The notes under the pieces were generated by a model. That model made no database searches. It was not told the DNA's origin and was given only the letters and a program-made list of their open reading frames with translations. A program made the position numbers and the translations under genes. A DNA stretch of 64,000 nt from Gordionus sp. m RMFG-2023 (Eukaryota > Nematomorpha > Gordioida > Chordodea > Parachordodidae), in NCBI RefSeq assembly GCF_954871325.1, contig NC_088776.1:39170508-39234507 (forward strand). Direction: 5' to 3'. Below, in pieces: positions 56,101 through 59,654 of the stretch (position 1 is its first letter; every line of letters starts with the position of its first letter).

Positions 56101-58957
56101 TTAAACCTTGTCTTTCGTTGCATGGGATGCAAATACTTTTTATGGGATAATAGATGGGATAAATTTATCCCTTATATTTCATCAATAAATATTTAGATAG
56201 CTAAGAGGTCTGCAAATTGCAAAATTTTCATCTGGTCTGGCCCAGTGGGAATTTGTTTAATTTCTGGCCTAGTTAAATCTTTTGCCTGGTCTGGCCCAGT
56301 TTTAATTTTTTAGTTTTACTAAAATTGCCCAGCCTGGCCCAGTTTTTAATGTTTATTTTAAATACAAGACTTAAATCAAGATAAATGTTGCTGAACACCT
56401 TTAATATTATTTATAAAGGCGTTAATGTCATATTATATTTTGATTTTACATGTCCATTTAAATGTTTTTTATTTTGATGTGTCAATTTAACATATTACCG
56501 ATTAATAGATTTGACCAAGTATATATATGAGATTATGAATACAAAATAGATTATTGAAATTTAAAGAAAATAAAAGATTAAATTATTCTTTCATATATCG
56601 ACCAAATCTCAGTGCAAGACAACCCCTCTTGTATCAAAGATGAATAAGTCTGGCCTGGGAATTGCAGATCTCTGTAACTAATATATTTTACACAAATTGG
56701 AATAAAAATTCTGAAGTAAAAGATTGGGGTTCATTAATTATAAATGATATTAAAAATTATCAATATTGTTTAATTGATTTAAATATGTATTTATGACTGC
56801 CAATAGGAATGATTATTTTGCTTTTGAAATTTTCTGTTAGACATTTCTGTCTATACCTATATCTCACTTAATTTAAAGAAAGTAAATTCCAAAAAATATT
56901 AAAGCATATAATTGAAATAAAAAAATTTTTTTTTTACATTTTTTCAAGTTTGAGATACTTCTTAAAGTAAACAAAAACAATCTTGTTTTGTGATATAATT
57001 GCAATCACATTATAAATATTTGTTCCTTTATATCTTTTAAAACTCAAAAATATTTCTCATATGATGATGGTAATGCAGAATCATCATCAAAATCATCACT
57101 ACTCTCTAATGTAATAAACAGGGATACGAACCCGGCAAACCTTTTGCCCGAGTTCACTTTGGGTTCGGTTTAAGGTTAAAAAATAGGTAGGTTTGGTTTG
57201 GGTTTGGTTCAGGAAAATATTTTTGAATCCGGGTTTGGTTCTGGGTTCAGCTCAGGTTTAAGAATTTTTGAATTGATAAAAAAAATATTCTATATTTAAA
57301 TCATAATTAAAAAACTAGACATAAATTTGGTATAAAAAATAAATTTTTTATTTTATTTATAGGCAAAATATAGTTAAAAATACAAAGCAGAGTCATGTAT
57401 AGATTTAAAAAATTTTATTTAGATGTATTTCTTTAAATTAACAATATCCAATATAATAATTTTTACTTTGACTTGTTCACTTTCATTTTCCTCAAATTAA
57501 TAATCTTTGAGAAAAAGTTAAAAATTAAAAATAAATGGTAAATAAATTTAATTGTTTAAAATTTATTAACAATCCAATAGGAATCTTTGAGAATAAATTT
57601 AAAAAAATTTAAAAATGGAGTAAATGAATTAAGTTGTTTAAAATTTATTCACTTCACTTAAATGGAAATTTAAAAATATTATAAAATGTCATGTAAATTA
57701 TTAATATTTGTATTTACATACAAATATCTTATATTAATTTAAACAATACACTAAACCCGGTTGAACCAGTTCAGGGTTTTGAAAATTTTTTAAACCGAGG
57801 TTCAGGTTCATTTTGGGTTCAAATTCCCAAAAACCTGGTTTTCTTCTCCAGGTTTGGGTTTGGTTAGAACTCCTGATAATAAAAGTAGGCATAAAAACCC
57901 ATTTTATCAAAAAACATTTTTTTATTGCTATTACAACTCTTATAGATAATATAATATACAAATATTTTTGCTCAAATTTTTCAACATCACAATCATCTTA
58001 AATTTAATTGACCAATATTTTGTTGGAAATTTTTCATTTTCAAAATCATTATATCACACTCATTTTGTTATTGAGTCTATTTAAAAAAATTAACTTATAT
58101 ATTTTTTAGCCTTTGTTTCACAACATCAATAAATTCACAAACTTTCAAAACTTTAGTGAAAATAAATAAATTATCTTAAATATAAAAATATGTCCAAAAT
58201 ATGATTTTGGAAAATTTTATACTAGTTTTATTGATAAAGGATCCTCTTTGTATTGGGAATTTTTATTTCATTTAATTTCATGTTTTTGTTCGTTTCTCAT
58301 ACAATGCTAAATAAGAGCAAAATTAACATAGCCAACAGAATCCTTCTATAATCAAAACTTTTATTTAATCAGGTATGGGCTTTTTACCTATCCTCTTATT
58401 TCCCATGTGAATTTAAGTGGCTATGACTCTTGTTAGCCTAGGTAACTGTGGCCTACCCAAAAAACATGGCTGATCCTTCCTTTATTTATTCCCAGTAATT
58501 TTTTTTATTGCAGTTTATGGTTTTTTCTGAAAAAATCAAGCATTACTCTGTTGTATATATAACTCTGTTATAATGCATAGGTCTAGGTACTTAATATCAT
58601 GTAAAAATTTATCATACAATTATTAAAATTTGCAAAAGTTTTGAAATTCAAATTATTTTTAAATGGTTTTCTGAAATTATTTAAATTTAACAACTGATTG
58701 ATTCTATATTCACTTTCTTAAACTTAAATATAATAAGAATATACATTTATATATTTCAAAAAATATATAATTATCAAGATTTTGTTTATAAATGTAAGGT
58801 TAAATATATGTCTTACAGTAGGTGGCGCCACTCCCGGCATTGTAATGTTCATGTAAGAAAGATCATTTGCATGAGAATCTCCTAAAATTAACTGGACTAT
58901 GTTGTAAAATAGAGTACCAATCATAAAATATTTATAATAATTTTTAACGTGAAGCAT
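19875..58957 (-). CDS. PAM: Bifunctional peptidylglycine alpha-amidating monooxygenase, 24-25 exons
   Basis: PAM converts glycine-extended peptides in the secretory pathway to amides: PHM hydroxylates the glycine (copper, ascorbate, O2) and PAL cleaves it (zinc). Twenty-four exons join with all phases matching into 4,650 nt, 1,549 residues. Residues 1-30 are a signal peptide. PHM spans about 40-395 with copper ligands HH (78-79), H144, HxH (211, 213) and M311. A linker (395-627) carries GKR at 519-521. PAL spans 628-1020 with R673, H725, Y797, H827 and H988-D989 in the conserved places. One membrane helix lies near 1144-1166, then a tail of about 380 residues. An in-frame TAA just before the ATG fixes the start. 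Vertebrate PAM is nearer 970 residues; the excess is linker and tail. Introns carry LINEs, hATs and MITEs. Small errors at a few splice sites are possible; the identity is secure. Confidence 0.93.
20157..20210 (-). CDS. PAM: PAM exon 23 (short tail exon)
   Basis: Eighteen codons (EMLSESGIPGFSRIALGS), acceptor AATTTAG. The donor TCG|GTCAGC is weak, and the following 51 bases are open in the same frame, so exons 23 and 24 may be one exon. Confidence 0.6.
20811..21670 (-). CDS. PAM: PAM exon 22 (cytoplasmic tail)
   Basis: An 860-nt exon that enlarges the cytoplasmic tail. It is Ser/Asn/Lys-rich, has two SGRFG motifs (KPSGRFGG and NKSGRFGS), and an acidic Ser cluster (YYYDSEETSESDRD) recalling the GRF...GSDQEKDEDDGSESEEE tail of mammalian PAM. 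The acceptor TTTTCAAG is preferred; a nearer in-frame one exists. The donor is AAAAG|GTATTT. Confidence 0.85.
22217..23154. mobile_element. hAT-type MITE with GGCCCGG islands, 8-bp target duplication
   Basis: The ends CAGAGACCTGCAG and CTGCAGGTCTCTG are inverted repeats of hAT type. The exact 8-bp duplication GTTTTTAT flanks it (22209-22216 and 23155-23162). Inside, CCCGGGCCGGGCC-type islands alternate with A/T runs, and no protein is encoded. A foldback MITE of another family (22675-22886) has inserted in it. Related copies are at 31864 and 45007-45293. Confidence 0.85.
22675..22886. repeat. Foldback MITE family, copy b (best preserved)
   Basis: Long inverted ends starting TTGTTAAACGGCTCGTTTTG, each with a nested GGCTC...GAGCC palindrome and a TTTTTAAAAA spacer, flank a core of about 140 bases. 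No coding capacity. Confidence 0.85.
25107..25547 (-). CDS. PAM: PAM exon 21 (juxtamembrane stalk and membrane helix)
   Basis: A Pro/Ser-rich lumenal stalk (SGVPSLPPLFPPSFKQKDYN), then one hydrophobic helix (about 1144-1166, LLIIAILCVPITLTMVIVCV) followed by MRKQ, as in membrane PAM. The donor is CAAG|GTAGTT. Confidence 0.88.
26004..26090 (-). CDS. PAM: PAM candidate cassette exon 20b
   Basis: An 87-nt open segment with acceptor CCAATAG|AA and donor GCCG|GTTTTT enters and leaves in phase 1, so it can be included or skipped between exons 20 and 21. It encodes IPFLDDTQIQDSEDQRPVAS then FLRTTIWA. Base composition is clearly coding-like against AT-rich flanks. It would add 29 residues after PAL. 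Confidence 0.5.
26180..26312 (-). CDS. PAM: PAM exon 20 (PAL end, zinc ligand His988)
   Basis: It encodes ANSEFKLTQPHDMTAELSVD then DIYIENI and KKLWKYSLS, matching FDMPHDIVASEDGTVYIGD...TVWKFTLT. His988 is the third zinc ligand. The residue two before it is Gln where mammalian PAL has Met. Confidence 0.88.
26610..26779 (-). CDS. PAM: PAM exon 19 (PAL)
   Basis: It encodes GIKGLLLVLRTTFLNPFES and VLIYPISVYNSAPGNPLVNS. It sits where GLLFAVNG...GFVMNFSNGEI is expected; similarity is weaker, but both phases fit. Confidence 0.7.
27544..27770 (-). CDS. PAM: PAM exon 18 (PAL)
   Basis: It encodes DTDKAYQLLFVADRENGRVI then CLVLSG, matching LGQLCVADRENGRIQCF, and later YSLKYLPLNN (ISYIPG in mammals). 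The intron before it holds a whole hAT element. Confidence 0.92.
27777..28137. other. PAM intron sequence upstream of exon 18
   Basis: No feature is seen apart from a short coding-like patch (about 27840-27900) that lacks a usable acceptor. Confidence 0.4.
28146..31337 (+). mobile_element. hAT transposon with 8-bp target duplication
   Basis: The exact duplication ATTATATC flanks it (28138-28145 and 31338-31345). The ends are inverted (TAGATCTGTGCGCC against ATGACCTTTGCGCC), each followed by CGCCGGC-rich subterminal DNA. The interior encodes an hAT transposase on the plus strand. It lies in PAM intron 17 in the opposite orientation to the gene. At 3.2 kb it is a plausible full-length autonomous element that has decayed. 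Confidence 0.85.
29240..30999 (+). pseudogene. hAT transposase, decayed
   Basis: Upstream pieces (LDLMPFDSINNKEM near 29270) precede an open block from 29625 (IIQMVTDTGANVKRSVRL, then HHLCLGHGLHNLVTVDGIKK), the RNase-H-fold core of hAT. After one frame slip near 30310 the chain goes on with CLEENMKKKLDHRFPITELQ. A 44-base intron follows (30383-30426) and then ILATLIDPRFQNL. The C-terminal dimerisation region (IPGTSTPSERIFSIAGLILN) ends at about 30900. There are stops in the 5' part and at least one frameshift, so the copy is inactive. Confidence 0.8.
31422..31434 (+). repeat. Poly-C run of 13
   Basis: Thirteen C followed by nine A, one of several long G/C homopolymers in this AT-rich window. 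It lies between the hAT element and PAM exon 17. Confidence 0.9.
31622..31709 (-). CDS. PAM: PAM exon 17 (PAL, zinc ligand His827)
   Basis: It encodes AIPTRDYMKVPHSLALAHIE and onward, matching GQFTVPHSLALVP. His827 is the second zinc ligand. The donor is CGAAG|GTTTTG; an alternative GT seven bases earlier also keeps a frame. Confidence 0.88.
31864..32110. repeat. hAT-type MITE fragment, GGCCCGG family
   Basis: The left end CAGAGATCTGCAGCCCC followed by CGCCCGGGTAC matches the left end of 22217-23154. The right inverted end is absent or too worn to see. Confidence 0.55.
32485..32543 (-). CDS. PAM: PAM exon 16 (PAL, Tyr797)
   Basis: It encodes GYCNSRIIKFSSDGKFIIQY, matching DGYCNSRIVQFSPSGKFITQW. 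Tyr797 is the active-site tyrosine. Confidence 0.92.
33013..33167 (-). CDS. PAM: PAM exon 15 (PAL)
   Basis: It encodes VFKFSPLKKGLP, then GIPFQPGHDATHFCKPTDIA and a FFVADG end, matching LGRSMQPGSDQNHFCQPTDVAV...YVSDG. Confidence 0.92.
33990..35420 (-). mobile_element. APE-type LINE fragment, RT domain to 3' end
   Basis: Minus-strand frames follow one RT from its start to its end. NLFNLIVIQGTIP and FIIPVYKEKSDPLDCGSYRA are RT fingers. KKKLYYALVEKAINRVPREV is the catalytic-Asp region with its loop lost. VGLHQGSVLSSLLF is palm sequence, and DWVKRCTSMEVGGSRPRERP is the C-terminal end. Several stops and frame changes separate them, so it is dead. Lying in PAM intron 14, it is sense to the host gene. 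The family is a common invertebrate LINE type, different from the LINE at 51-64 kb. Confidence 0.8.
35421..36239. other. Sequence between two LINE pieces, unresolved
   Basis: It probably also derives from LINE sequence, given the flanks, but I could not assign motifs. The minus-strand open frame 35908-36144 has no recognisable domain. Confidence 0.35.
36240..36800 (+). mobile_element. LINE endonuclease (APE) fragment
   Basis: Frame pieces RICSMKLKSKCKILNIINVY (the NVY-P motif) and, after frame changes, FNSDHKIMLSKHKS (the SDH motif) place this as the APE endonuclease of an APE-type LINE, probably the family at 33990-35420 but in opposite orientation. It is heavily decayed. Confidence 0.55.
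37873..38020 (+). repeat. Dispersed repeat, copy 2
   Basis: It shares ordered blocks with 10484-10640, including TTTAGCATAAAATAGGAT and CCAGGT followed by a T-run. Confidence 0.5.
38284..38473 (-). CDS. PAM: PAM exon 14 (PAL, zinc ligand His725)
   Basis: It encodes MFYMPHGLTLDSQGNIWVTD then VALHQ, nearly identical to LFYLPHGLSIDKDGNYWVTDVALHQ. His725 is the first zinc ligand. Confidence 0.93.
38874..39033 (-). CDS. PAM: PAM exon 13 (PAL start, Arg673)
   Basis: It encodes EYLKLEEWPSPKLEDQIGQI, a variable stretch, then LIYVFHRGPNQWD, matching LDWPGVYLLPGQVSG...LVIFHRGDHVWDG. Arg673 corresponds to the catalytic arginine. Confidence 0.9.
39458..40039 (-). CDS. PAM: PAM exon 12 (interdomain linker)
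   Basis: A 582-nt exon with no homology I recognise. It carries a basic/aromatic region (KLLNYYHHFVPPLP), the dibasic site MGKRSYDSE, and a polar Asn/Asp-rich part. The phase agrees on both sides and composition is coding-like. A long protease-sensitive linker here is known for PAM in general. Confidence 0.75.
40090..40283. repeat. Tandem duplication, about 97-bp unit x2
   Basis: Two units share GTAAAGAAAAATGATCTCTT, AATGGGG, and a TCTTTCATTTTAAA end. The pair fills most of the short intron between PAM exons 11 and 12. Confidence 0.8.
40345..40503 (-). CDS. PAM: PAM exon 11 (PHM end and linker start)
   Basis: It encodes EDKNIPVPNILNYNASFF and onward, matching PEANIPIPVKSDM at the PHM C-terminus, then linker sequence. 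The donor is AACA|GTAATT. Confidence 0.75.
41450..41679 (-). CDS. PAM: PAM exon 10 (PHM, copper ligand Met311)
   Basis: It encodes GGSHSDEMCNFYMMYYGFPQ, matching GTSSDEMCNLYIMYY; Met311 is the CuM methionine. It ends in a divergent segment (CPFQTDPPELMNSFSKSG). The exact donor is uncertain: three GT sites within about 40 bases all leave phase 1. Confidence 0.85.
42082..42134 (-). CDS. PAM: PAM exon 9 (PHM)
   Basis: It encodes AARCTYDSRDQENYVQM, matching LAARCVFTGEGRTEATHIGG with the conserved disulphide cysteine. The donor is GG|GTAACT. Confidence 0.85.
42355..42566 (-). CDS. PAM: PAM exon 8 (PHM)
   Basis: It encodes GRVISGYVIKHN, a longer polar insert, then TKIGLGSPQWPQAFYPTTHD and ITIKKGDIL. 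This matches GKVVSGYRVRNG...LIGRQSPQLPQAFYP. Confidence 0.9.
42829..42909 (-). CDS. PAM: PAM exon 7 (PHM, copper ligands HxH)
   Basis: It encodes KFHVDISCLYKGPNIHPFAF then RTHAHSLG, matching SDISCHY...FAYRVHTHHLG. His211 and His213 are CuM ligands. Confidence 0.9.
   Translation of the reverse strand, partial: NFTSIYRVYIKDLIFIHSLLELTLIH
43378..43434. repeat. Short pyrimidine tandem repeat
   Basis: Two copies of a T/C-rich unit containing TCTCTATCCTTTATTTC in PAM intron 6. Confidence 0.7.
43566..43679 (-). CDS. PAM: PAM exon 6 (PHM)
   Basis: It encodes HKDYSFITIGYSSTPPKYEA then GMHLMLALKQPIPPGIE, matching LTRLPQPLIAGMYLMM...IPAGE. A second in-frame acceptor four codons downstream is possible. 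Confidence 0.85.
44124..44201 (-). CDS. PAM: PAM exon 5 (PHM, copper ligand His144)
   Basis: It encodes DVGYKIGQEVDIDYLVMQIH then YLNPII, matching GVGFRVG...VLQVHYGD. His144 is the third CuH ligand. Confidence 0.88.
44546..44722. repeat. Tandem array, 59-bp unit x about 3
   Basis: The unit contains AAACGGATATAACTGGCGGT. The first two copies look identical, while the third diverges in its second half. It lies in PAM intron 4. Confidence 0.85.
44773..46060 (-). mobile_element. ZMYM1-like hAT transposase fragment, interrupted by a MITE
   Basis: Minus-strand pieces follow the C-terminal half of this transposase type. CLLRLAARQSRR recalls GRQTQR-type sequence, SVEEYYKTN is present, a TFITQINE-like segment resembles the FLD..I.QL core, and ILATLPIS leads to the dimerisation region. 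LPRSTTSESRLKGLDLLNIH then ends with EKLAQSQRRLDF. A GGCCCGG-family MITE (45007-45293) splits the region just before LPRSTTSESRL. There are many stops, so it is a relic in PAM intron 4. Confidence 0.65.
45007..45293. mobile_element. hAT-type MITE, GGCCCGG family, short copy
   Basis: The ends CAGGGACCTGCA and TGCAGGGCTCTG are inverted. The interior has the same CCGGGCC islands as 22217-23154 but is much shorter. The 8-bp flanks no longer match. It sits inside the ZMYM1-like hAT relic. Confidence 0.75.
46061..46220. repeat. Fragment related to the ATCGGATCGG MITE
   Basis: AAATATCGGTCTGATCCGATCCGATAAAA resembles (as a family) the subterminal DNA of 47919-48556; only these shared short blocks are visible. 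A G-rich tract (46087-46100) adjoins it. No complete ends are seen. Confidence 0.45.
46887..46972 (-). CDS. PAM: PAM exon 4 (PHM)
   Basis: It encodes QCGNICGDSAVKIIYAWARN and onward, matching the strongly conserved ILYAWARNA motif. The acceptor is AAACAAG, the donor AAAG|GTTTAC. Confidence 0.9.
47262..47347 (-). ncRNA. tRNA-like sequence or SINE head
   Basis: On the minus strand, TTTGGTTTAAAAG (box A-like) is followed about 30 bases later by TGGTTTCGATCCC (box B-like). Short pairing is possible between CAGC and GCTG at the two ends, then a T-run. It is not a good cloverleaf, so it is more likely a tRNA-derived SINE or pseudogene than a working tRNA. Confidence 0.35.
47599..48592. mobile_element. 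hAT-type MITE with exact 8-bp target duplication, containing another MITE
   Basis: The ends TAGTGATCTGCATCGGGC and GGCCCGTCAGATCTCTA are imperfect inverted repeats of hAT type. GTATATAC flanks both sides exactly (47591-47598, 48593-48600). Subterminal AGCCCGACC islands alternate with A/T runs. A second element (47919-48556) is inserted inside. It lies in PAM intron 3, between exons 3 and 4. Confidence 0.85.
47919..48556. mobile_element. Nested hAT-type MITE with ATCGGATCGG ends
   Basis: The terminal repeats TAGGGCTGTGCCGAT and ATCGGCACAGCCCTA are inverted. The 8-bp flanks TTAAAAAT and TAAAAAAT differ at one base. Subterminal ATATCGGATCGG blocks repeat on both sides. No protein is encoded. 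Confidence 0.85.
48730..48913. repeat. Foldback MITE family, copy c
   Basis: It starts GTTGTTAAACGGG and ends CTTTTTAACAATAA, with the shared core (ATATTTTTCTGGCTAAAA). It is more diverged at the right end. It lies about 30 bases downstream of the donor of PAM exon 3. Confidence 0.75.
48944..49034 (-). CDS. PAM: PAM exon 3 (PHM, copper ligands HH)
   Basis: It encodes VDFKVHSSMEVAHHILLYGC then KVPYYLNLPY, matching the IDFKPRASMDTVHHMLLFGC block. His78-His79 are the CuA (CuH) ligands. The donor is CTG|GTAAAT; the next exon completes Trp. A foldback MITE begins only about 30 bases downstream of the donor. Confidence 0.9.
49478..49681. repeat. Foldback MITE family, copy d
   Basis: It starts TTGTTAAACGGCTCGATTTT and ends CATGAGCCGTTTAACA, with both terminal repeats recognisable. 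It lies in PAM intron 2, within 130 bases of exon 2. Confidence 0.8.
49808..49862 (-). CDS. PAM: PAM exon 2 (PHM)
   Basis: It encodes NDAYFCTSEAINAERRYL, matching SDTYFCMSMRIP of PHM including the first disulphide cysteine. The acceptor is TTATCAG, the donor TTTAG|GTAATT. Intron 1 upstream is about 9 kb and full of transposons. Confidence 0.85.
49863..50615. other. PAM intron 1, 3' part, no feature
   Basis: AT-rich intron DNA in which I see nothing beyond simple runs. Confidence 0.4.
50779..50943 (+). repeat. Coding-like segment outside the palindrome, repeated at 58375-58475
   Basis: It reads LYETAELRLNYLIPSN and FGQAAVTCARKRQNHLLK in one frame with a stop between. The second part continues into the palindrome arm. 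A similar string occurs reversed at 58375-58475. It looks like part of a transposable element, identity unknown. Confidence 0.4.
50944..52978. repeat. Giant inverted repeat, left arm (about 2.03 kb)
   Basis: It pairs with 53141-55291. The outer ends are CCACTTGCTTAA against TTAAGCAAGTGG; the inner ends are CCTGTAATCCAATTATGT against its complement. The arm consists of LINE pieces in mixed orientation: fingers (+, 51245-51370), RT N-terminal part (-, 51534-51836), palm (+, 51836-52110) and endonuclease (-, 51977-52978). Confidence 0.9.
51977..52978 (-). pseudogene. LINE APE endonuclease, left-arm copy
   Basis: Two overlapping frames give KYIIKFVPMTERIAVLYLNT, IIAMGDFNTKIGH (the GDFN motif), then SQIDFFLSNIHSWFADVKAI and NISDHRLIKAHIK (the SDH motif). 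One frame change near 52620 separates them; otherwise the domain is continuous. It is copied almost exactly in the right arm. Confidence 0.8.
52979..53140. repeat. Palindrome spacer (162 bases)
   Basis: Unpaired centre of the inverted repeat. It contains AATCCTTATAATTGCCTTATTC, also seen once in each arm (near 51460 and, reversed, 54760), and carries the start of the right-arm endonuclease frame. Confidence 0.8.
53117..54198 (+). pseudogene. LINE APE endonuclease, right-arm copy, open throughout
   Basis: One open frame runs from IIGLQETHSPDNHSAQFTNF (the QETH motif) through IIAMGDFNTKIGH and the SDHRLNKAH motif, to where the LINE order breaks at about 54160. It carries an in-frame 41-codon duplication (DGKKLLQICLDNN repeated). 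Because all endonuclease motifs are in frame it looks young, but it lacks its RT partner in the right order. Confidence 0.8.
53551..53796 (+). repeat. 123-bp in-frame tandem duplication within the endonuclease
   Basis: Units 53551-53673 and 53674-53796 differ by a few bases. They encode DGKKLLQICLDNNLKIENTF and following residues twice. The left arm has a single unit. Confidence 0.88.
54112..54410 (-). pseudogene. LINE RT palm piece, inverted, right arm
   Basis: The minus-strand frame MKQGCILSPILFNIIINKII ... RIISYADDLVLITKSRDE carries the catalytic YADD. It sits in the opposite orientation to the endonuclease next to it. The mirrored plus-strand copy is at about 51836-52110. Confidence 0.8.
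54446..54735 (+). pseudogene. LINE RT N-terminal piece, right arm
   Basis: IDPEEQMAIWTDFYMSAFES ... INKAINKLKNNRAPGSDGIR matches the RT start, then joins with an internal deletion to DDWNKSTI-type sequence. The mirrored minus-strand copy is at 51534-51836. A smaller palindrome (54690-54737 against 54931-54985) lies just beyond. Confidence 0.75.
55620..56201. other. PAM intron 1, AT-rich, no feature
   Basis: The plus-strand open frame 55996-56196 has no recognisable domain. Nothing else is seen. Confidence 0.4.
56202..56674. mobile_element. hAT-type MITE with TGGCCCAGT blocks
   Basis: The ends TAAGAGGTCTGCAAATT and AATTGCAGATCTCTG are imperfect inverted repeats. Subterminal CTGG(T/C)CTGGCCCAGT blocks recur four times. 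The flanking 8-mers (TAGATAGC, TAACTAAT) match only in part, suggesting age. Confidence 0.65.
57119..57875. mobile_element. hAT-type MITE with GGTTTGGGTTTGG blocks
   Basis: The ends CAGGGATACGAACCC and GGTTAGAACTCCTG are inverted hAT-type termini. The flanking 8-mers GTAATAAA and ATAATAAA differ at one base. Subterminal TTTGGGTTTGGTTC runs occur on both sides. No coding capacity. Confidence 0.75.
58375..58475 (-). repeat. Fragment matching 50890-50995
   Basis: Read on the minus strand, GCCACAGTTACCT, a CCACTTAAA..CA stretch and GGGAAATAAGAGGA..GG..AAAAGCCC follow the same order as the outer palindrome arm. Confidence 0.5.
58817..58957 (-). CDS. PAM: PAM exon 1: signal peptide and PHM start (1-47)
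   Basis: It encodes MLHVKNYYKYFM and a hydrophobic core to about LGDSHA (signal peptide), then YMNITMPGVAPPT, matching the PHM start (DIRMPGVTPKQ in mammals). The donor is ACT|GTAAGA, phase 0. Confidence 0.85.
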
Positions 58958-58960
58958 TTA

Positions 58961-59640
58961 TGCGGATAAAAGATGATAATTAAAAGGCTAAGATTATATT
59001 AATAATAAAAAGGGCAATCAAGCCATAAGGAGTTGAGTCATATGTTTTATCATATTTGGTCTATTTACCGCTGCATTTATAGTACCGCGTTATCTCCAAG
59101 CGTCGTAATTCAGTTTTCAAAAAAGATAAAATTAGAGATAATTATTTTATATAACATATAAGAAAAATCATACACTATTCGGTATTATTTTTTTTTCTAT
59201 TAAGAGTTTCTCGCCAAAATATTTTGAGATTTATGTTGAAATATTTTATTGACTCTCTACTACAAGTGTTTATATAAGCGGAAGGGGGGGGGGGTAGGAA
59301 CAGTTTGTATCCAATTTTTTGAGGGTTGAAGAATGTCTGCGCTTAAAATGGATATAGGACATAAATATTGGAAGGTTATTTAGATGAAATAGACAAAATA
59401 ATTGCTGTAAAAATTAATACTTTTATAATAGACCTATTATAATATAATAATATTGCTAATCATCGACCAAGTCTATATATTGCATACAATCATAGATATT
59501 AATTTTGCAAAGTTTTACTTTTATTTTTTTATACGCTAAGCTGTATTTTATTTCCCTTCAAATTTTAAATCTTTTCTATTGTAATGTCTATGTCAACTCG
59601 TTTTCCAAATGTGCACAGAGATATGGAGCACCCGAGTGGT
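58961..59640. other. 5' flank of PAM
   Basis: It should hold the PAM promoter and leader (transcription runs leftwards), but I could not pick out a TATA box or initiator with confidence in such AT-rich DNA. An 11-G run lies at 59284-59294. Confidence 0.4.
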
Positions 59641-59654
59641 TTGAAAGGAAATTT

